A DNA stretch of 9,874 bases from Pseudomonas sp. (GCA_007117785.1 SKFV01000098.1:1-9874); one strand, 5' to 3'. Numbered from the stretch's first letter, positions 1 through 6,287 are shown. The notes: generated by a model not told the origin, from the letters alone. Numbers and translations: made by a program.

Positions 1-20
1 CAATTTGGTATCCGTCAAAG

Positions 21-76
21 GTCAGGCGCCTGGCACCTACTTGGCGATAGTATACGACTGATGTCAAGCGCTTGCA
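21..76. repeat. pair of related 10-bp palindromes upstream of the Nif3-like gene
   Basis: CAGGCGCCTG (23-32) and CAAGCGCTTG (65-74) are each perfect 10-bp palindromes. They lie in related contexts that both begin GTCA and share the GCGC centre. Their centres are 42 bp apart, about four helical turns, so a dimeric regulator could bind both on one face of the DNA. No particular regulator can be named, and short GC palindromes also arise by chance. The sites are seen; operator function is speculation. Apart from these and a TATAAT box at 121-126, I see nothing convincing in bases 1-131. Confidence 0.25.
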
Positions 77-120
77 GGTTTCTGGCTTGTCAGCTGCCTG
101 GGGAGTCGGGACAATGGAGC

Positions 121-126
121 TATAAT
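121..126 (+). promoter_or_regulatory. possible -10 box of the Nif3-like gene
   Basis: TATAAT is a perfect sigma70 -10 hexamer lying 17 bases before the start codon. No convincing -35 hexamer sits 15-19 bp upstream; the nearest TTG-type hexamer, TTGTCA at 87-92, is 28 bp away. Transcription from this box would begin at about 132-134, within or just before the Shine-Dalgarno sequence (132-138), giving a very short leader. It may depend on an activator or be fortuitous. Confidence 0.3.
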
Positions 127-143
127 TCGTTGAGGAGGCTCGC

Positions 144-902
144 ATGGTCGCGCGTAGTGAACTGGTCGCTTATTGCAATCAACTGCTGGACAGTGATGCC
201 TTTGCCGATTACTGCCCAAACGGCCTGCAGGTCGAAGGGCGTGGCACTATTCGCAAGATTGTCAGTGGTGTCACGGCCAGTCAGGCACTGGTGGATGCCG
301 CGATTGCGGCTGATGCTGATCTGCTGCTGGTGCATCACGGTTATTTCTGGAAAGGCGAACCTGCTGCCGTGGTGGGCAGCAAGCAACGTCGGCTCAAGGC
401 CTTGCTCGCACATGATCTGAACCTGCTGGCTTACCACCTGCCGCTGGATGTGCACGCCGAGCTGGGTAATAACGCGCAGTTGGCCCAGTTGATGGGCTGG
501 CAGATCAGTGGTGGTCTGGAGCCGGGCAATCCGCGCTCGGTCGGCCTGCACGGTGAGCTGGCTCATGCCTGCAGCGGTGCTGAGCTGGCTTTGCAGCTGG
601 ATCTGGTACTGGAGCGTGCGCCGCTGCATATTGCCGGGCATGACCGCCCGATCAAGCGTATTGCCTGGTGTACCGGTGCGGCCCAGGGCTATATCGACAA
701 GGCGATTGCACTGGGGGTGGATGCCTTTGTCAGTGGTGAGATCTCCGAGCCAACCGTGCATGCGGCGCGGGAAAACGGCATTGATTACTTTGCTGCCGGG
801 CATCATGCCACCGAGCGCTGTGGCGTGCGGGCGCTGGGCGCGCATCTGGCCGAACGCTTTGGGCTGGACTACGCGTTTATCGATATCGATAACCCGGTAT
901 GA
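144..902 (+). CDS. Nif3-like dinuclear metal centre protein (YbgI family)
   Basis: This 252-residue protein is a complete member of the Nif3/YbgI family, which forms ring-shaped hexamers with a two-metal site in each subunit. The biochemical role is unsettled; hydrolase and GTP cyclohydrolase-like activities have been discussed for relatives, so the function stays general. The expected ligands are visible: the double histidine H64-H65 in VHHG, D102 in HLPLD, and H220 with E224 in the C-terminal GHHATE motif. Length matches the short bacterial form (about 250 residues) without the extra middle domain. The ATG is favoured by a strong Shine-Dalgarno, GAGGAGG at 132-138, five bases upstream. The gene is convergent with rlmE, with only five bases between the stop codons and no terminator between them. 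The family assignment is secure; the physiological role is not known. Confidence 0.95.
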   Translation: MVARSELVAYCNQLLDSDAFADYCPNGLQVEGRGTIRKIVSGVTASQALVDAAIAADADLLLVHHGYFWKGEPAAVVGSKQRRLKALLAHDLNLLAYHLPLDVHAELGNNAQLAQLMGWQISGGLEPGNPRSVGLHGELAHACSGAELALQLDLVLERAPLHIAGHDRPIKRIAWCTGAAQGYIDKAIALGVDAFVSGEISEPTVHAARENGIDYFAAGHHATERCGVRALGAHLAERFGLDYAFIDIDNPV

Positions 903-907
903 CTGGC

Positions 908-1531
908 TCAGGCGCCGCGAAACCCTTTGGCGACCAGATAGACTTCACGTGACCGGTCTCTTGAAGAGTCCGGTTTACGCACCGATACCTTGTCGAAAGA
1001 CTCGCGCACCAATTTCACGTATTCGTCATAGCCTTCGCCGTGAAATAACTTGGCGACGTAACTGCCTTTGGGTTTGAGTACCTGGCAGGCCATATCCAGG
1101 GCCAGCTCGACCAGATACATGGATGCGGCCTGATCAGCTACATTGACGCCACTGATGTTGGGCGCCATATCCGAGATCACCACATCCGCCAGAGCGCCAT
1201 CCAGTGTCGCCATGATCTGGTCAAACACTGCCTGCTCGGTGAAATCGCCCTGGATGAATTCGACCCCGGCGATGGTGTCCATCTCCAGAATATCCGAAGC
1301 CACCACGCGGCCCTTGTGGCCGACCAGCTTGGCCGCCACCTGGGACCAGCCGCCCGGCGCCGAGCCCAGATCGACCACCAGCATATTCGGCTGGATCAGT
1401 CGGTCCTTGTCGTTGATCTCGATCAGCTTGTAACTGGCGCGCGAGCGGTAACCGTCAATCTGGGCCTGCTTCACAAAGGGATCGTTGACGTGCTCGTCGA
1501 GCCAGCGCTTGCTGCTTTTGGAACGGGCCAT
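908..1531 (-). CDS. rlmE: 23S rRNA (uridine-2552 2'-O)-methyltransferase RlmE (FtsJ/RrmJ)
   Basis: RlmE methylates the 2'-hydroxyl of U2552 in the A-loop of 23S rRNA, using S-adenosylmethionine, late in 50S assembly. The 207 residues match the usual length. The N-terminal basic stretch and the SRASYKL motif are typical. The SAM-binding loop GSAPGGW is at 56-62 and the ASD acidic residue is D80. The catalytic tetrad K-D-K-E is intact as K35, D121 (SDMAPN), K161 (AKLF) and E196 (SRE). In many gammaproteobacteria rlmE lies beside ftsH; here no ftsH is visible, and the gene stands alone, divergent from a FAD dehydrogenase gene. A promoter with its -10 complementary to 1565-1570 fits it. The Shine-Dalgarno is weak (AGAAG about ten bases upstream). 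A second copy next to ftsH elsewhere in the genome cannot be excluded. Confidence 0.96.
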   Translation of the reverse strand: MARSKSSKRWLDEHVNDPFVKQAQIDGYRSRASYKLIEINDKDRLIQPNMLVVDLGSAPGGWSQVAAKLVGHKGRVVASDILEMDTIAGVEFIQGDFTEQAVFDQIMATLDGALADVVISDMAPNISGVNVADQAASMYLVELALDMACQVLKPKGSYVAKLFHGEGYDEYVKLVRESFDKVSVRKPDSSRDRSREVYLVAKGFRGA

Positions 1532-1564
1532 AGGCTATCTTCTGTTCGCTACTGGAAAGCCTGC

Positions 1565-1593
1565 ATTGTACGCCGCCGCCGGCCTGGCGGCAA
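1565..1593 (-). promoter_or_regulatory. sigma70-type promoter for rlmE
   Basis: Read on the minus strand, TTGCCG (complement of 1588-1593) lies 17 bp from TACAAT (complement of 1565-1570). That is 4/6 and 5/6 agreement with TTGACA and TATAAT, at ideal spacing. The predicted start near 1558 leaves a leader of roughly 27 bases before the rlmE ATG at 1531. It lies back to back with the promoter at 1608-1636. Confidence 0.6.
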
Positions 1594-1607
1594 AAGCACC
1601 CGAGCGC

Positions 1608-1636
1608 CTGACAGGCAACCGGCACGGCAGTACAAT
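1608..1636 (+). promoter_or_regulatory. sigma70-type promoter for the FAD dehydrogenase operon
   Basis: CTGACA (1608-1613) and TACAAT (1631-1636) are separated by exactly 17 bp, each with one mismatch to the sigma70 consensus. The predicted start at about 1643 gives a leader of some 50 bases before the ATG at 1693. The -10 box and its flanks form an inverted repeat with the divergent rlmE promoter: CATTGTAC at 1564-1571 against GTACAATG at 1630-1637. Confidence 0.65.
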
Positions 1637-1692
1637 GGGCGCACTTTTTCCATTGCACCCTGCCGGGCCATGCTGCGGCGTCAGGACATATC

Positions 1693-3339
1693 ATGATTCG
1701 CGTTACCGAACTGGCATTACCCCTCGATCATCCGGAATCAGCGCTGCGCGAAGCGATTCTGCAACGCCTGCAACTGCGCAATGACGAGCTGCAGCAGTTT
1801 ACTGTGTTCAAGCGCAGCTACGATGCGCGCAAGAAGAACAGCGAGATCAAGTTCGTCTACATCATTGATTTGGCCGTGCAGGATGAGGCCGCGGTGCTGG
1901 CGCGCTTTGCCGATGACACACACGTGCGCCCGGCCCCCGACACGGCCTACTACCCAGTCGCTCAGGCGCCGGCTGGTTTCAGCGAACGTCCGATTGTGGT
2001 CGGGCTCGGCCCGTGCGGGTTGTTTGCTGCCTTGTTGCTGGCACAGATGGGCTTTCGGCCGATTGTGCTGGAGCGCGGCAAGGATGTGCGCCGGCGGACC
2101 AAGGATGCCTGGGCCTTGTGGCGCAACAAGCAGCTGTCACCGGAATCCAACGTGCAGTTTGGCGAGGGCGGCGCCGGCCTGTTTTCCGATGGCAAGCTGT
2201 ATAGCCAGATCAAGGATCCCAAGTTCTATGGCCGCAAGGTGATGGCGGAATTCGTCAAGGCTGGCGCGCCGGAAGAAATCCTCTACGTCAGCAAGCCGCA
2301 TATCGGTACCTTCCGCCTGACCGGCGTGGTATCGCGCATGCGCGAAGAGATCATCAGCCTTGGCGGCGAGATCCGCTTTGAGCAAAAAGTGACGGACCTG
2401 CTGCTGGAAGACGGCCAGGTGCGCGGCGTTGAACTGGCCAGCGGCGAGCAACTGGAAAGCCGTCATGTGGTCATGGCGTTGGGGCACAGCGCCCGCGACA
2501 GCTTTCGTATGCTGCACCAGCGCGGCGTGTTTCTCGAAGCCAAACCCTTTGCCATCGGCTTTCGCATTGAGCACCCGCAAGGCCTGATCGACCGCGCCCG
2601 GCTGGGCAAATATGCCGGTCACCCGTCCCTCGGCGCAGCTGATTACAAGCTGGTTTATCACGCCAAGAATGGCCGGGCTGTGTACAGCTTTTGCATGTGC
2701 CCCGGCGGTACCGTGGTTGCCGCAACCTCCGAGCCGGGCAGGGTAGTCACCAACGGCATGAGCCAGTACTCACGAAACGAGCGCAACGCCAACGCCGGCA
2801 TCGTAGTGAATATTGACCCCGAGCAGGATTTTCCGGGCGATGCCCTGGCAGGGGTCGTTCTGCAGGAGCAGCTGGAAAGCAAAGCCTATGAGTTGGGCGG
2901 CAGCGATTACTGCGCCCCCGCGCAGCTGGTCGGCGATTTTATTGCCGGCAAGCCCTCGGAAAAGCTCGGCAAGGTCGAGCCTTCCTACAAGCCCGGCGTA
3001 CTGCTGGGTGATCTGGCGTCTGCATTGCCGGATTACGCCATAGAAGCCATCCGTGAAGCCTTGCCGGCGTTTGGCCGGCAGATTCGCGGCTTTGACCGCG
3101 CCGATGCGCTACTGACCGGCATCGAAACCCGCACCTCATCGCCGGTGCGTATCACCCGCGATCGCGAAACCCTGCAAAGCCTGAATACCCGTGGGCTGTA
3201 TCCGGGCGGTGAGGGCGCGGGCTATGCCGGTGGCATCCTGTCTGCCGGGGTAGACGGCATCAAGGTTGCCGAAGCGGTCGCCAAAGCCATGCTGGCCGAT
3301 GCCGGTCTGGCAGCCCAGGTACAGGAAGCCCGCGCGTGA
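1693..3339 (+). CDS. FAD-dependent dehydrogenase/oxidoreductase, COG2509 type
   Basis: This 548-residue protein has a Rossmann dinucleotide-binding motif, VGLGPCG, at 103-109, with the acidic end of the beta-alpha-beta fold at E127. The family signature NVQFGEGGAGLFSDGKL follows at about 153-169. A C-terminal FAD-contact segment, GLYPGGEGAGYAGGILSAGVDG, lies near residues 500-522. About 95 residues precede the FAD motif, as is usual for this family, so the ATG is plausible; AGGA at 1683-1686 is its ribosome binding site. The family is widespread but its substrate is not established, so no reaction is assigned. The stop codon overlaps the next start in GTGA, implying translational coupling with the RNA methyltransferase. 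No signal peptide or membrane segment is visible, so it is probably cytosolic. Codon use matches neighbours other than vgrG. Confidence 0.9.
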   Translation: MIRVTELALPLDHPESALREAILQRLQLRNDELQQFTVFKRSYDARKKNSEIKFVYIIDLAVQDEAAVLARFADDTHVRPAPDTAYYPVAQAPAGFSERPIVVGLGPCGLFAALLLAQMGFRPIVLERGKDVRRRTKDAWALWRNKQLSPESNVQFGEGGAGLFSDGKLYSQIKDPKFYGRKVMAEFVKAGAPEEILYVSKPHIGTFRLTGVVSRMREEIISLGGEIRFEQKVTDLLLEDGQVRGVELASGEQLESRHVVMALGHSARDSFRMLHQRGVFLEAKPFAIGFRIEHPQGLIDRARLGKYAGHPSLGAADYKLVYHAKNGRAVYSFCMCPGGTVVAATSEPGRVVTNGMSQYSRNERNANAGIVVNIDPEQDFPGDALAGVVLQEQLESKAYELGGSDYCAPAQLVGDFIAGKPSEKLGKVEPSYKPGVLLGDLASALPDYAIEAIREALPAFGRQIRGFDRADALLTGIETRTSSPVRITRDRETLQSLNTRGLYPGGEGAGYAGGILSAGVDGIKVAEAVAKAMLADAGLAAQVQEARA

Positions 3340-4061
3340 AGCTGGATGACGCGAAAAAGCTGCAACAGAAGAAATACCGCCAGTCCCTCGGGCATTTTCT
3401 GGTCGAGGGCGAGCACCTGGTGCTGGAGCTGGAAAAAGCGGCTGCCAGCAACCCGCACTGGCAACAGGCCAAGCTGTTTGTCACCAGTGCCTATCAGGAC
3501 TGGCCCGGCACCTGGCCAAAACAACTGCTCAGCGACAAGCAAATGGCGCAGTTGGCCGATACCAAGACTCCGCAGGGCATTATCGCGGTTGCTCCCTTGC
3601 CCGCGACTGCGAACGCTGCAGCCGTGGCCGGGGAAAGGGCCGTCTACCTGCATGAAGTCCAGGACCCCGGCAATCTGGGCACCATCTTGCGCACTTTGGC
3701 CTGGTTTGGTGGCTTTCGTTGTTTGCTCAGTCCCGGCAGTGTGGACCCTTACAACCCGAAAGTGGTGCGTGCCAGCATGGGTGCAATTTTCCACGTACCG
3801 CTGGAAACCGAGGTCAGTCTGGATGCGCTGGCCAGTCGTTACCCGTGTATTGCCTGTCTGGATATCGGTGGTGATGCCATCACCCATGCAGACTTCCAGC
3901 AGCACGACTGTTACCTGTTCGGTAACGAGGCCCGTGGTGTGCCTGCAGAGGCGCTGAGCGCAATCAAGGCGCAGCGCTTTACCATTCCGGGTGCGGCCAT
4001 AGTGGAGTCATTGAATCTGGCGTCGGCCTTGAATATGGCGGTGTATGAGCTGAATCGTTGA
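3336..4061 (+). CDS. SpoU/TrmH-family RNA 2'-O-ribose methyltransferase
   Basis: This 241-residue protein has the three SPOUT motifs of the SpoU branch. Motif 1 is DPGNLGTILRT (110-120, with N113 and R119). Motif 2 is LFGNEARG (194-201). Motif 3 is IPGAAIVESLNLASALNMAVYE (217-238), forming the trefoil-knot SAM site. The N-terminal part, from about FLVEGEHLVLE (21-31) to residue 85, looks like the SpoU substrate-binding domain. The target (rRNA or tRNA position) cannot be told from sequence; it is closer in layout to the general COG0566 enzymes than to tRNA Gm18 methylase. The start is GTG inside the preceding stop (GTGA, 4-base overlap), which indicates coupled translation. No separate Shine-Dalgarno is needed, and AGGAAG lies upstream at about 3322-3327. 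Family assignment is firm; specificity is unknown. Confidence 0.92.
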   Translation: MKLDDAKKLQQKKYRQSLGHFLVEGEHLVLELEKAAASNPHWQQAKLFVTSAYQDWPGTWPKQLLSDKQMAQLADTKTPQGIIAVAPLPATANAAAVAGERAVYLHEVQDPGNLGTILRTLAWFGGFRCLLSPGSVDPYNPKVVRASMGAIFHVPLETEVSLDALASRYPCIACLDIGGDAITHADFQQHDCYLFGNEARGVPAEALSAIKAQRFTIPGAAIVESLNLASALNMAVYELNR

Positions 4062-4079
4062 GCGTTGTGTCTGGTCCGG

Positions 4080-4109
4080 TTTCACCGCCAATTTTTTCAC
4101 CACCAATTT
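4080..4109 (+). repeat. tandem 15-bp direct repeat upstream of vgrG
   Basis: TTTCACCGCCAATTT (4080-4094) is followed directly by TTTCACCACCAATTT (4095-4109), differing at one base. The junction creates a run of six T (4092-4097). The first copy contains a small CGGT/ACCG stem (4077-4087) ahead of that T run. It could therefore act as a weak terminator for the upstream operon, but the stem is only 4 bp. The rest of the gap 4062-4226 is AT-rich to about 4160, with a CATAAT box at 4154-4159 that lacks a good -35. Confidence 0.7.
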
Positions 4110-4226
4110 CTCATTCTGCCAACTGGTTCACAGATAAATTTTTTACTTTCCGCCATAATTCGCGCCTGCGCGTGAGCCACCTCCGGTTCCGCGCCACGGA
4201 TCAGCCTTCATCGCAAGGAACAGCGG

Positions 4227-6287
4227 ATGTTCAGCCCAGCCAATCACGCGGCCTTTACCCTCGATATCAGCACCCTGGAACACGACTTCAAGGTGCTCGC
4301 CTTCCATGGCACAGAAGCCCTGTCGCAGTGTTACTGCTTTGAGCTCGACCTGATCAGCGAACAGCCGGATATCGATCTGGACAGCCTGCTGCACCAGCCC
4401 GCCTGCCTGACCATCGGCCCCGACCAGGTGATTCACGGCCTGATCGCCGCCGCCAGCCAGGACGAAGGCGGCCAGCGCCTGCACCGCTACCAGATCACCC
4501 TGGTACCGCAACTGGACTACCTGCGCCACTGCCGCGACCAGCGCATCTTCCAGCATTTGTCCGTGCCGCAGATCATCAGCCGCGTCCTCCAGGCCCAAGG
4601 CATCCCCAGTGACGCCTTTCGCTTCCAGTTAGGCAGCGACTACCCCGAACGCCGTTATTGCACCCAATACAACGAAAGCAACCTCGACTTCATCCAGCGC
4701 CTGTGTGCCGAAGAAGGCATTCACTACCACTTCCAGCACAGCCCACAGGGCCATGAACTGATTTTCGCCGACGACCAGACCGCCTTCCCGCAGCTCGACC
4801 CGGTCGGCTTTGCCCAGGGCACCGGCATGGTCGCCGACGAACCCGTGATCAAACGCTTCCGCCTGCGCCACCAGACCCGCAGCAGCCAGATCAGCCACCG
4901 CGACTACCGCTTCGACAAACCCAAACTGCAACTGCACAGCGATGCCAGCCACGACAGCCTGCCGACCCTGGAAGCCTACAACTACCCCGGCAGCTTCAGC
5001 GAACGCCCCCACGGCAAACGCCTGGCCCAACGCCAACTCGAGGCCAAGCGCAGCGACAGCAAAGTAGCCAGCGGCACCAGCGACCAACCCACCCTGCGCA
5101 GCGGCCACTTCCTCCCCCTGGAAGACCACCCCAACACCGCCTGGAACGACCTCTGGCTAATCACCCAGATCACCCACCAAGGCAAACAACCCCAAGTCCT
5201 CGAAGAATTCGCAGCCGCAGACACAATGGCCGCAGCTCTTACCCCCTCTCCCCTCGCGGGGTGGAGGCGGAATGAGCGAAGCACTGCTTCGCCCGCCGGA
5301 ACGACCCTGGACGGCAGTCCAGGGGCCGGGGGCCCTTGGGCGGGCTGGGGAGAGGGGGAAAGAAAGCCGTCAGGAACTGACGCAACTTTTGACCAGGGCT
5401 ACCGCAACCACTTCCAAGCCACCCCCTGGGACTACCCTTGGCGCCCAACCAACACCTACCCCAAACCCCGCCTGTACGGCACCCAAAGCGCCATAGTCAC
5501 CGGCCCCGAGGGTGAAGAAATCCACTGCGACGAACACGGCCGGGTCAAAGTCCAGTTCCATTGGGATCGAGAAGGGCAGGGCGACGACAGCACCAGCTGC
5601 TGGCTACAGGTCGCCAGCGGCTGGGCCGGCAACGGCTATGGCGCCATCAGCATCCCCCGCGTCGGCATGGAAGTACTGGTCAGCTTCCTCGATGGCGACC
5701 CCGATCACCCACTGATCATCGGTAGCCTCTACCACGGCCTGCACCGCCCGCCCTATGAACTACCCGAACACAACACCCGCAGCGTGTTCAAAAGCCTCAG
5801 CAGCCCCGGCGGCGACGGCTACAACGAAGTACGCATCGACGACCGCGCCGGCGCCGAACAGATCTATATCCACGCCCAGCGAGACTGGGATCATCGCATC
5901 GGCAACGACCATCGCATTGACGTCGCCCACCAACGTCACGAAAAGATCGGTGACGACCACTACCGCGAAACCGACGGCGATACCCGCCAACGCCTGCACG
6001 GCGAACGTCGGGTAGAAATCGACGCCGATGATCATCTGACCGTGCACGGCAGCCAGCACAGTAAAGCCGATCAAGCGCAACTGATCAGTGCCGGCAATGA
6101 AATCCATTACTACGCCGGCCAGACGCTGGTCATCGATGCCGGCATGGAGCTCACCGCCAAGGGCGGCGGCAGCCTACTTAAACTAGACCCCGGCGGCGTC
6201 AGTCTGAAAGGTCCGGGGGTGCGGATCAATTCGGGGGGCAGTGCGGGCAAAGGGAGTGGTGTCAAGGTGCGCCCACCTGGCGAGTAA
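4227..6287 (+). CDS. vgrG: type VI secretion spike protein VgrG (TssI), with in-frame palindromic insertion
   Basis: VgrG trimers cap the Hcp tube of the type VI secretion system and carry effectors into target cells. The 686 residues show the gp27-like base from about 10 to 330 and a gp5-like OB fold at about 423-505 (IVTGPEGEEIHCDEHGRV, HWDREGQ, then the PRVGMEV and DGDPDHPLIIGSLYH motifs). A DUF2345-like beta-needle with HRIGNDH/HEKIGDDH repeats follows, ending at a short VKVRPPGE tail. There is no C-terminal effector extension, so it is not an evolved VgrG. Residues about 334-386 match nothing expected and coincide with a palindromic DNA element. Without them the protein would be near 635 residues. 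AAGGA at 4215-4219, seven bases upstream, supports the ATG. Codons for Asp, Asn, His and Tyr are almost all C-ending, with much AAA and CAA, unlike neighbours rich in GAT, GGT and CGT. No adaptor, effector, immunity or PAAR gene lies nearby. Confidence 0.95.
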   Translation: MFSPANHAAFTLDISTLEHDFKVLAFHGTEALSQCYCFELDLISEQPDIDLDSLLHQPACLTIGPDQVIHGLIAAASQDEGGQRLHRYQITLVPQLDYLRHCRDQRIFQHLSVPQIISRVLQAQGIPSDAFRFQLGSDYPERRYCTQYNESNLDFIQRLCAEEGIHYHFQHSPQGHELIFADDQTAFPQLDPVGFAQGTGMVADEPVIKRFRLRHQTRSSQISHRDYRFDKPKLQLHSDASHDSLPTLEAYNYPGSFSERPHGKRLAQRQLEAKRSDSKVASGTSDQPTLRSGHFLPLEDHPNTAWNDLWLITQITHQGKQPQVLEEFAAADTMAAALTPSPLAGWRRNERSTASPAGTTLDGSPGAGGPWAGWGEGERKPSGTDATFDQGYRNHFQATPWDYPWRPTNTYPKPRLYGTQSAIVTGPEGEEIHCDEHGRVKVQFHWDREGQGDDSTSCWLQVASGWAGNGYGAISIPRVGMEVLVSFLDGDPDHPLIIGSLYHGLHRPPYELPEHNTRSVFKSLSSPGGDGYNEVRIDDRAGAEQIYIHAQRDWDHRIGNDHRIDVAHQRHEKIGDDHYRETDGDTRQRLHGERRVEIDADDHLTVHGSQHSKADQAQLISAGNEIHYYAGQTLVIDAGMELTAKGGGSLLKLDPGGVSLKGPGVRINSGGSAGKGSGVKVRPPGE
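5266..5297. repeat. internal hairpin 1 of the vgrG element
   Basis: GCGAAGCA (5276-5283) and TGCTTCGC (5285-5292) are perfect 8-bp arms around a single C. An outer GGCGG (5266-5270) pairs with CCGCC (5293-5297), leaving a five-base AATGA bulge on one side only. A stem of 13 pairs with an asymmetric bulge recalls REP-type hairpins of Pseudomonas, although I cannot match it to a named REP class. Confidence 0.7.
5305..5324. repeat. internal hairpin 2 of the vgrG element
   Basis: CCCTGGAC (5305-5312) and GTCCAGGG (5317-5324) form a perfect 8-bp stem with a GGCA loop. Directly after it, GGGCC (5323-5327) and GGCCC (5331-5335) can form a competing small hairpin. Such dense folding is far beyond what the flanking vgrG coding sequence shows. 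Confidence 0.7.
5368..5382. repeat. short inverted repeat just right of the vgrG element
   Basis: CGTCAG (5368-5373) and CTGACG (5377-5382) are perfect 6-bp arms around GAA. This lies ten bases outside the right terminal repeat and still within the stretch of VgrG that lacks an expected counterpart. It may mark the true right edge of the inserted DNA, or it may be chance. Confidence 0.4.

Larger units (their letters stand above)
5237..5363. repeat. palindromic miniature element inserted in frame within vgrG
   Basis: Perfect 12-bp terminal inverted repeats, CCCCCTCTCCCC (5242-5253) and GGGGAGAGGGGG (5347-5358), bound 117 bp, exactly 39 codons. Allowing one mismatch, the arms extend to 17 bp (5237-5253 and 5347-5363). 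Inside are further hairpins: a 17-bp near-palindrome at 5276-5292 and an 8-bp stem with a GGCA loop at 5305-5324. The left arm can also fold on itself as CCCC-TCGC-GGGG (5250-5261). The VgrG frame passes through without a stop, encoding residues about 339-378, rich in Gly, Pro, Trp and Ser. No transposase and no clear target-site duplication are visible. The structure suggests a MITE- or REP-like non-autonomous element, but the family name is unknown to me. Confidence 0.72.

Noticed and set aside
2..61. Open frame of 19 codons ending in TGA at the window start, possible tail of an upstream gene
   Set aside because: Too short to recognise, and its codon choice (ATA, GTA) is unlike that of the neighbouring genes. 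It may be real, but nothing supports it.
61..420. 119-codon frame overlapping the Nif3-like gene
   Set aside because: It shadows a clearly recognised gene in another frame, with a Cys/Trp/Arg-rich composition typical of out-of-frame translation.
3222..3905. 227-codon minus-strand open frame across the FAD dehydrogenase/RNA methyltransferase junction
   Set aside because: It lies wholly opposite two recognised genes, with no family motifs.
4077..4097. Rho-independent terminator after the RNA methyltransferase gene
   Set aside because: The CGGT/ACCG stem is only 4 bp and separated from the T run. The T run is explained by the junction of the tandem repeat.
5214..5235. GCCGCAG direct repeat (5214-5220 and 5229-5235) as a target-site duplication of the element
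   Set aside because: Both copies lie on the left side of the element, so they cannot flank it.
5242..5358. The palindromic block as an intrinsic terminator or a CRISPR repeat
   Set aside because: No T run follows the stem, there are no regularly spaced repeats, and it lies within an open coding frame.
5272..5496. Frame starting with ATG within the palindromic element and running into vgrG
   Set aside because: Pro/Thr/Ala-rich out-of-frame translation of vgrG; no ribosome binding site and no recognisable domain. The vgrG frame explains the region.
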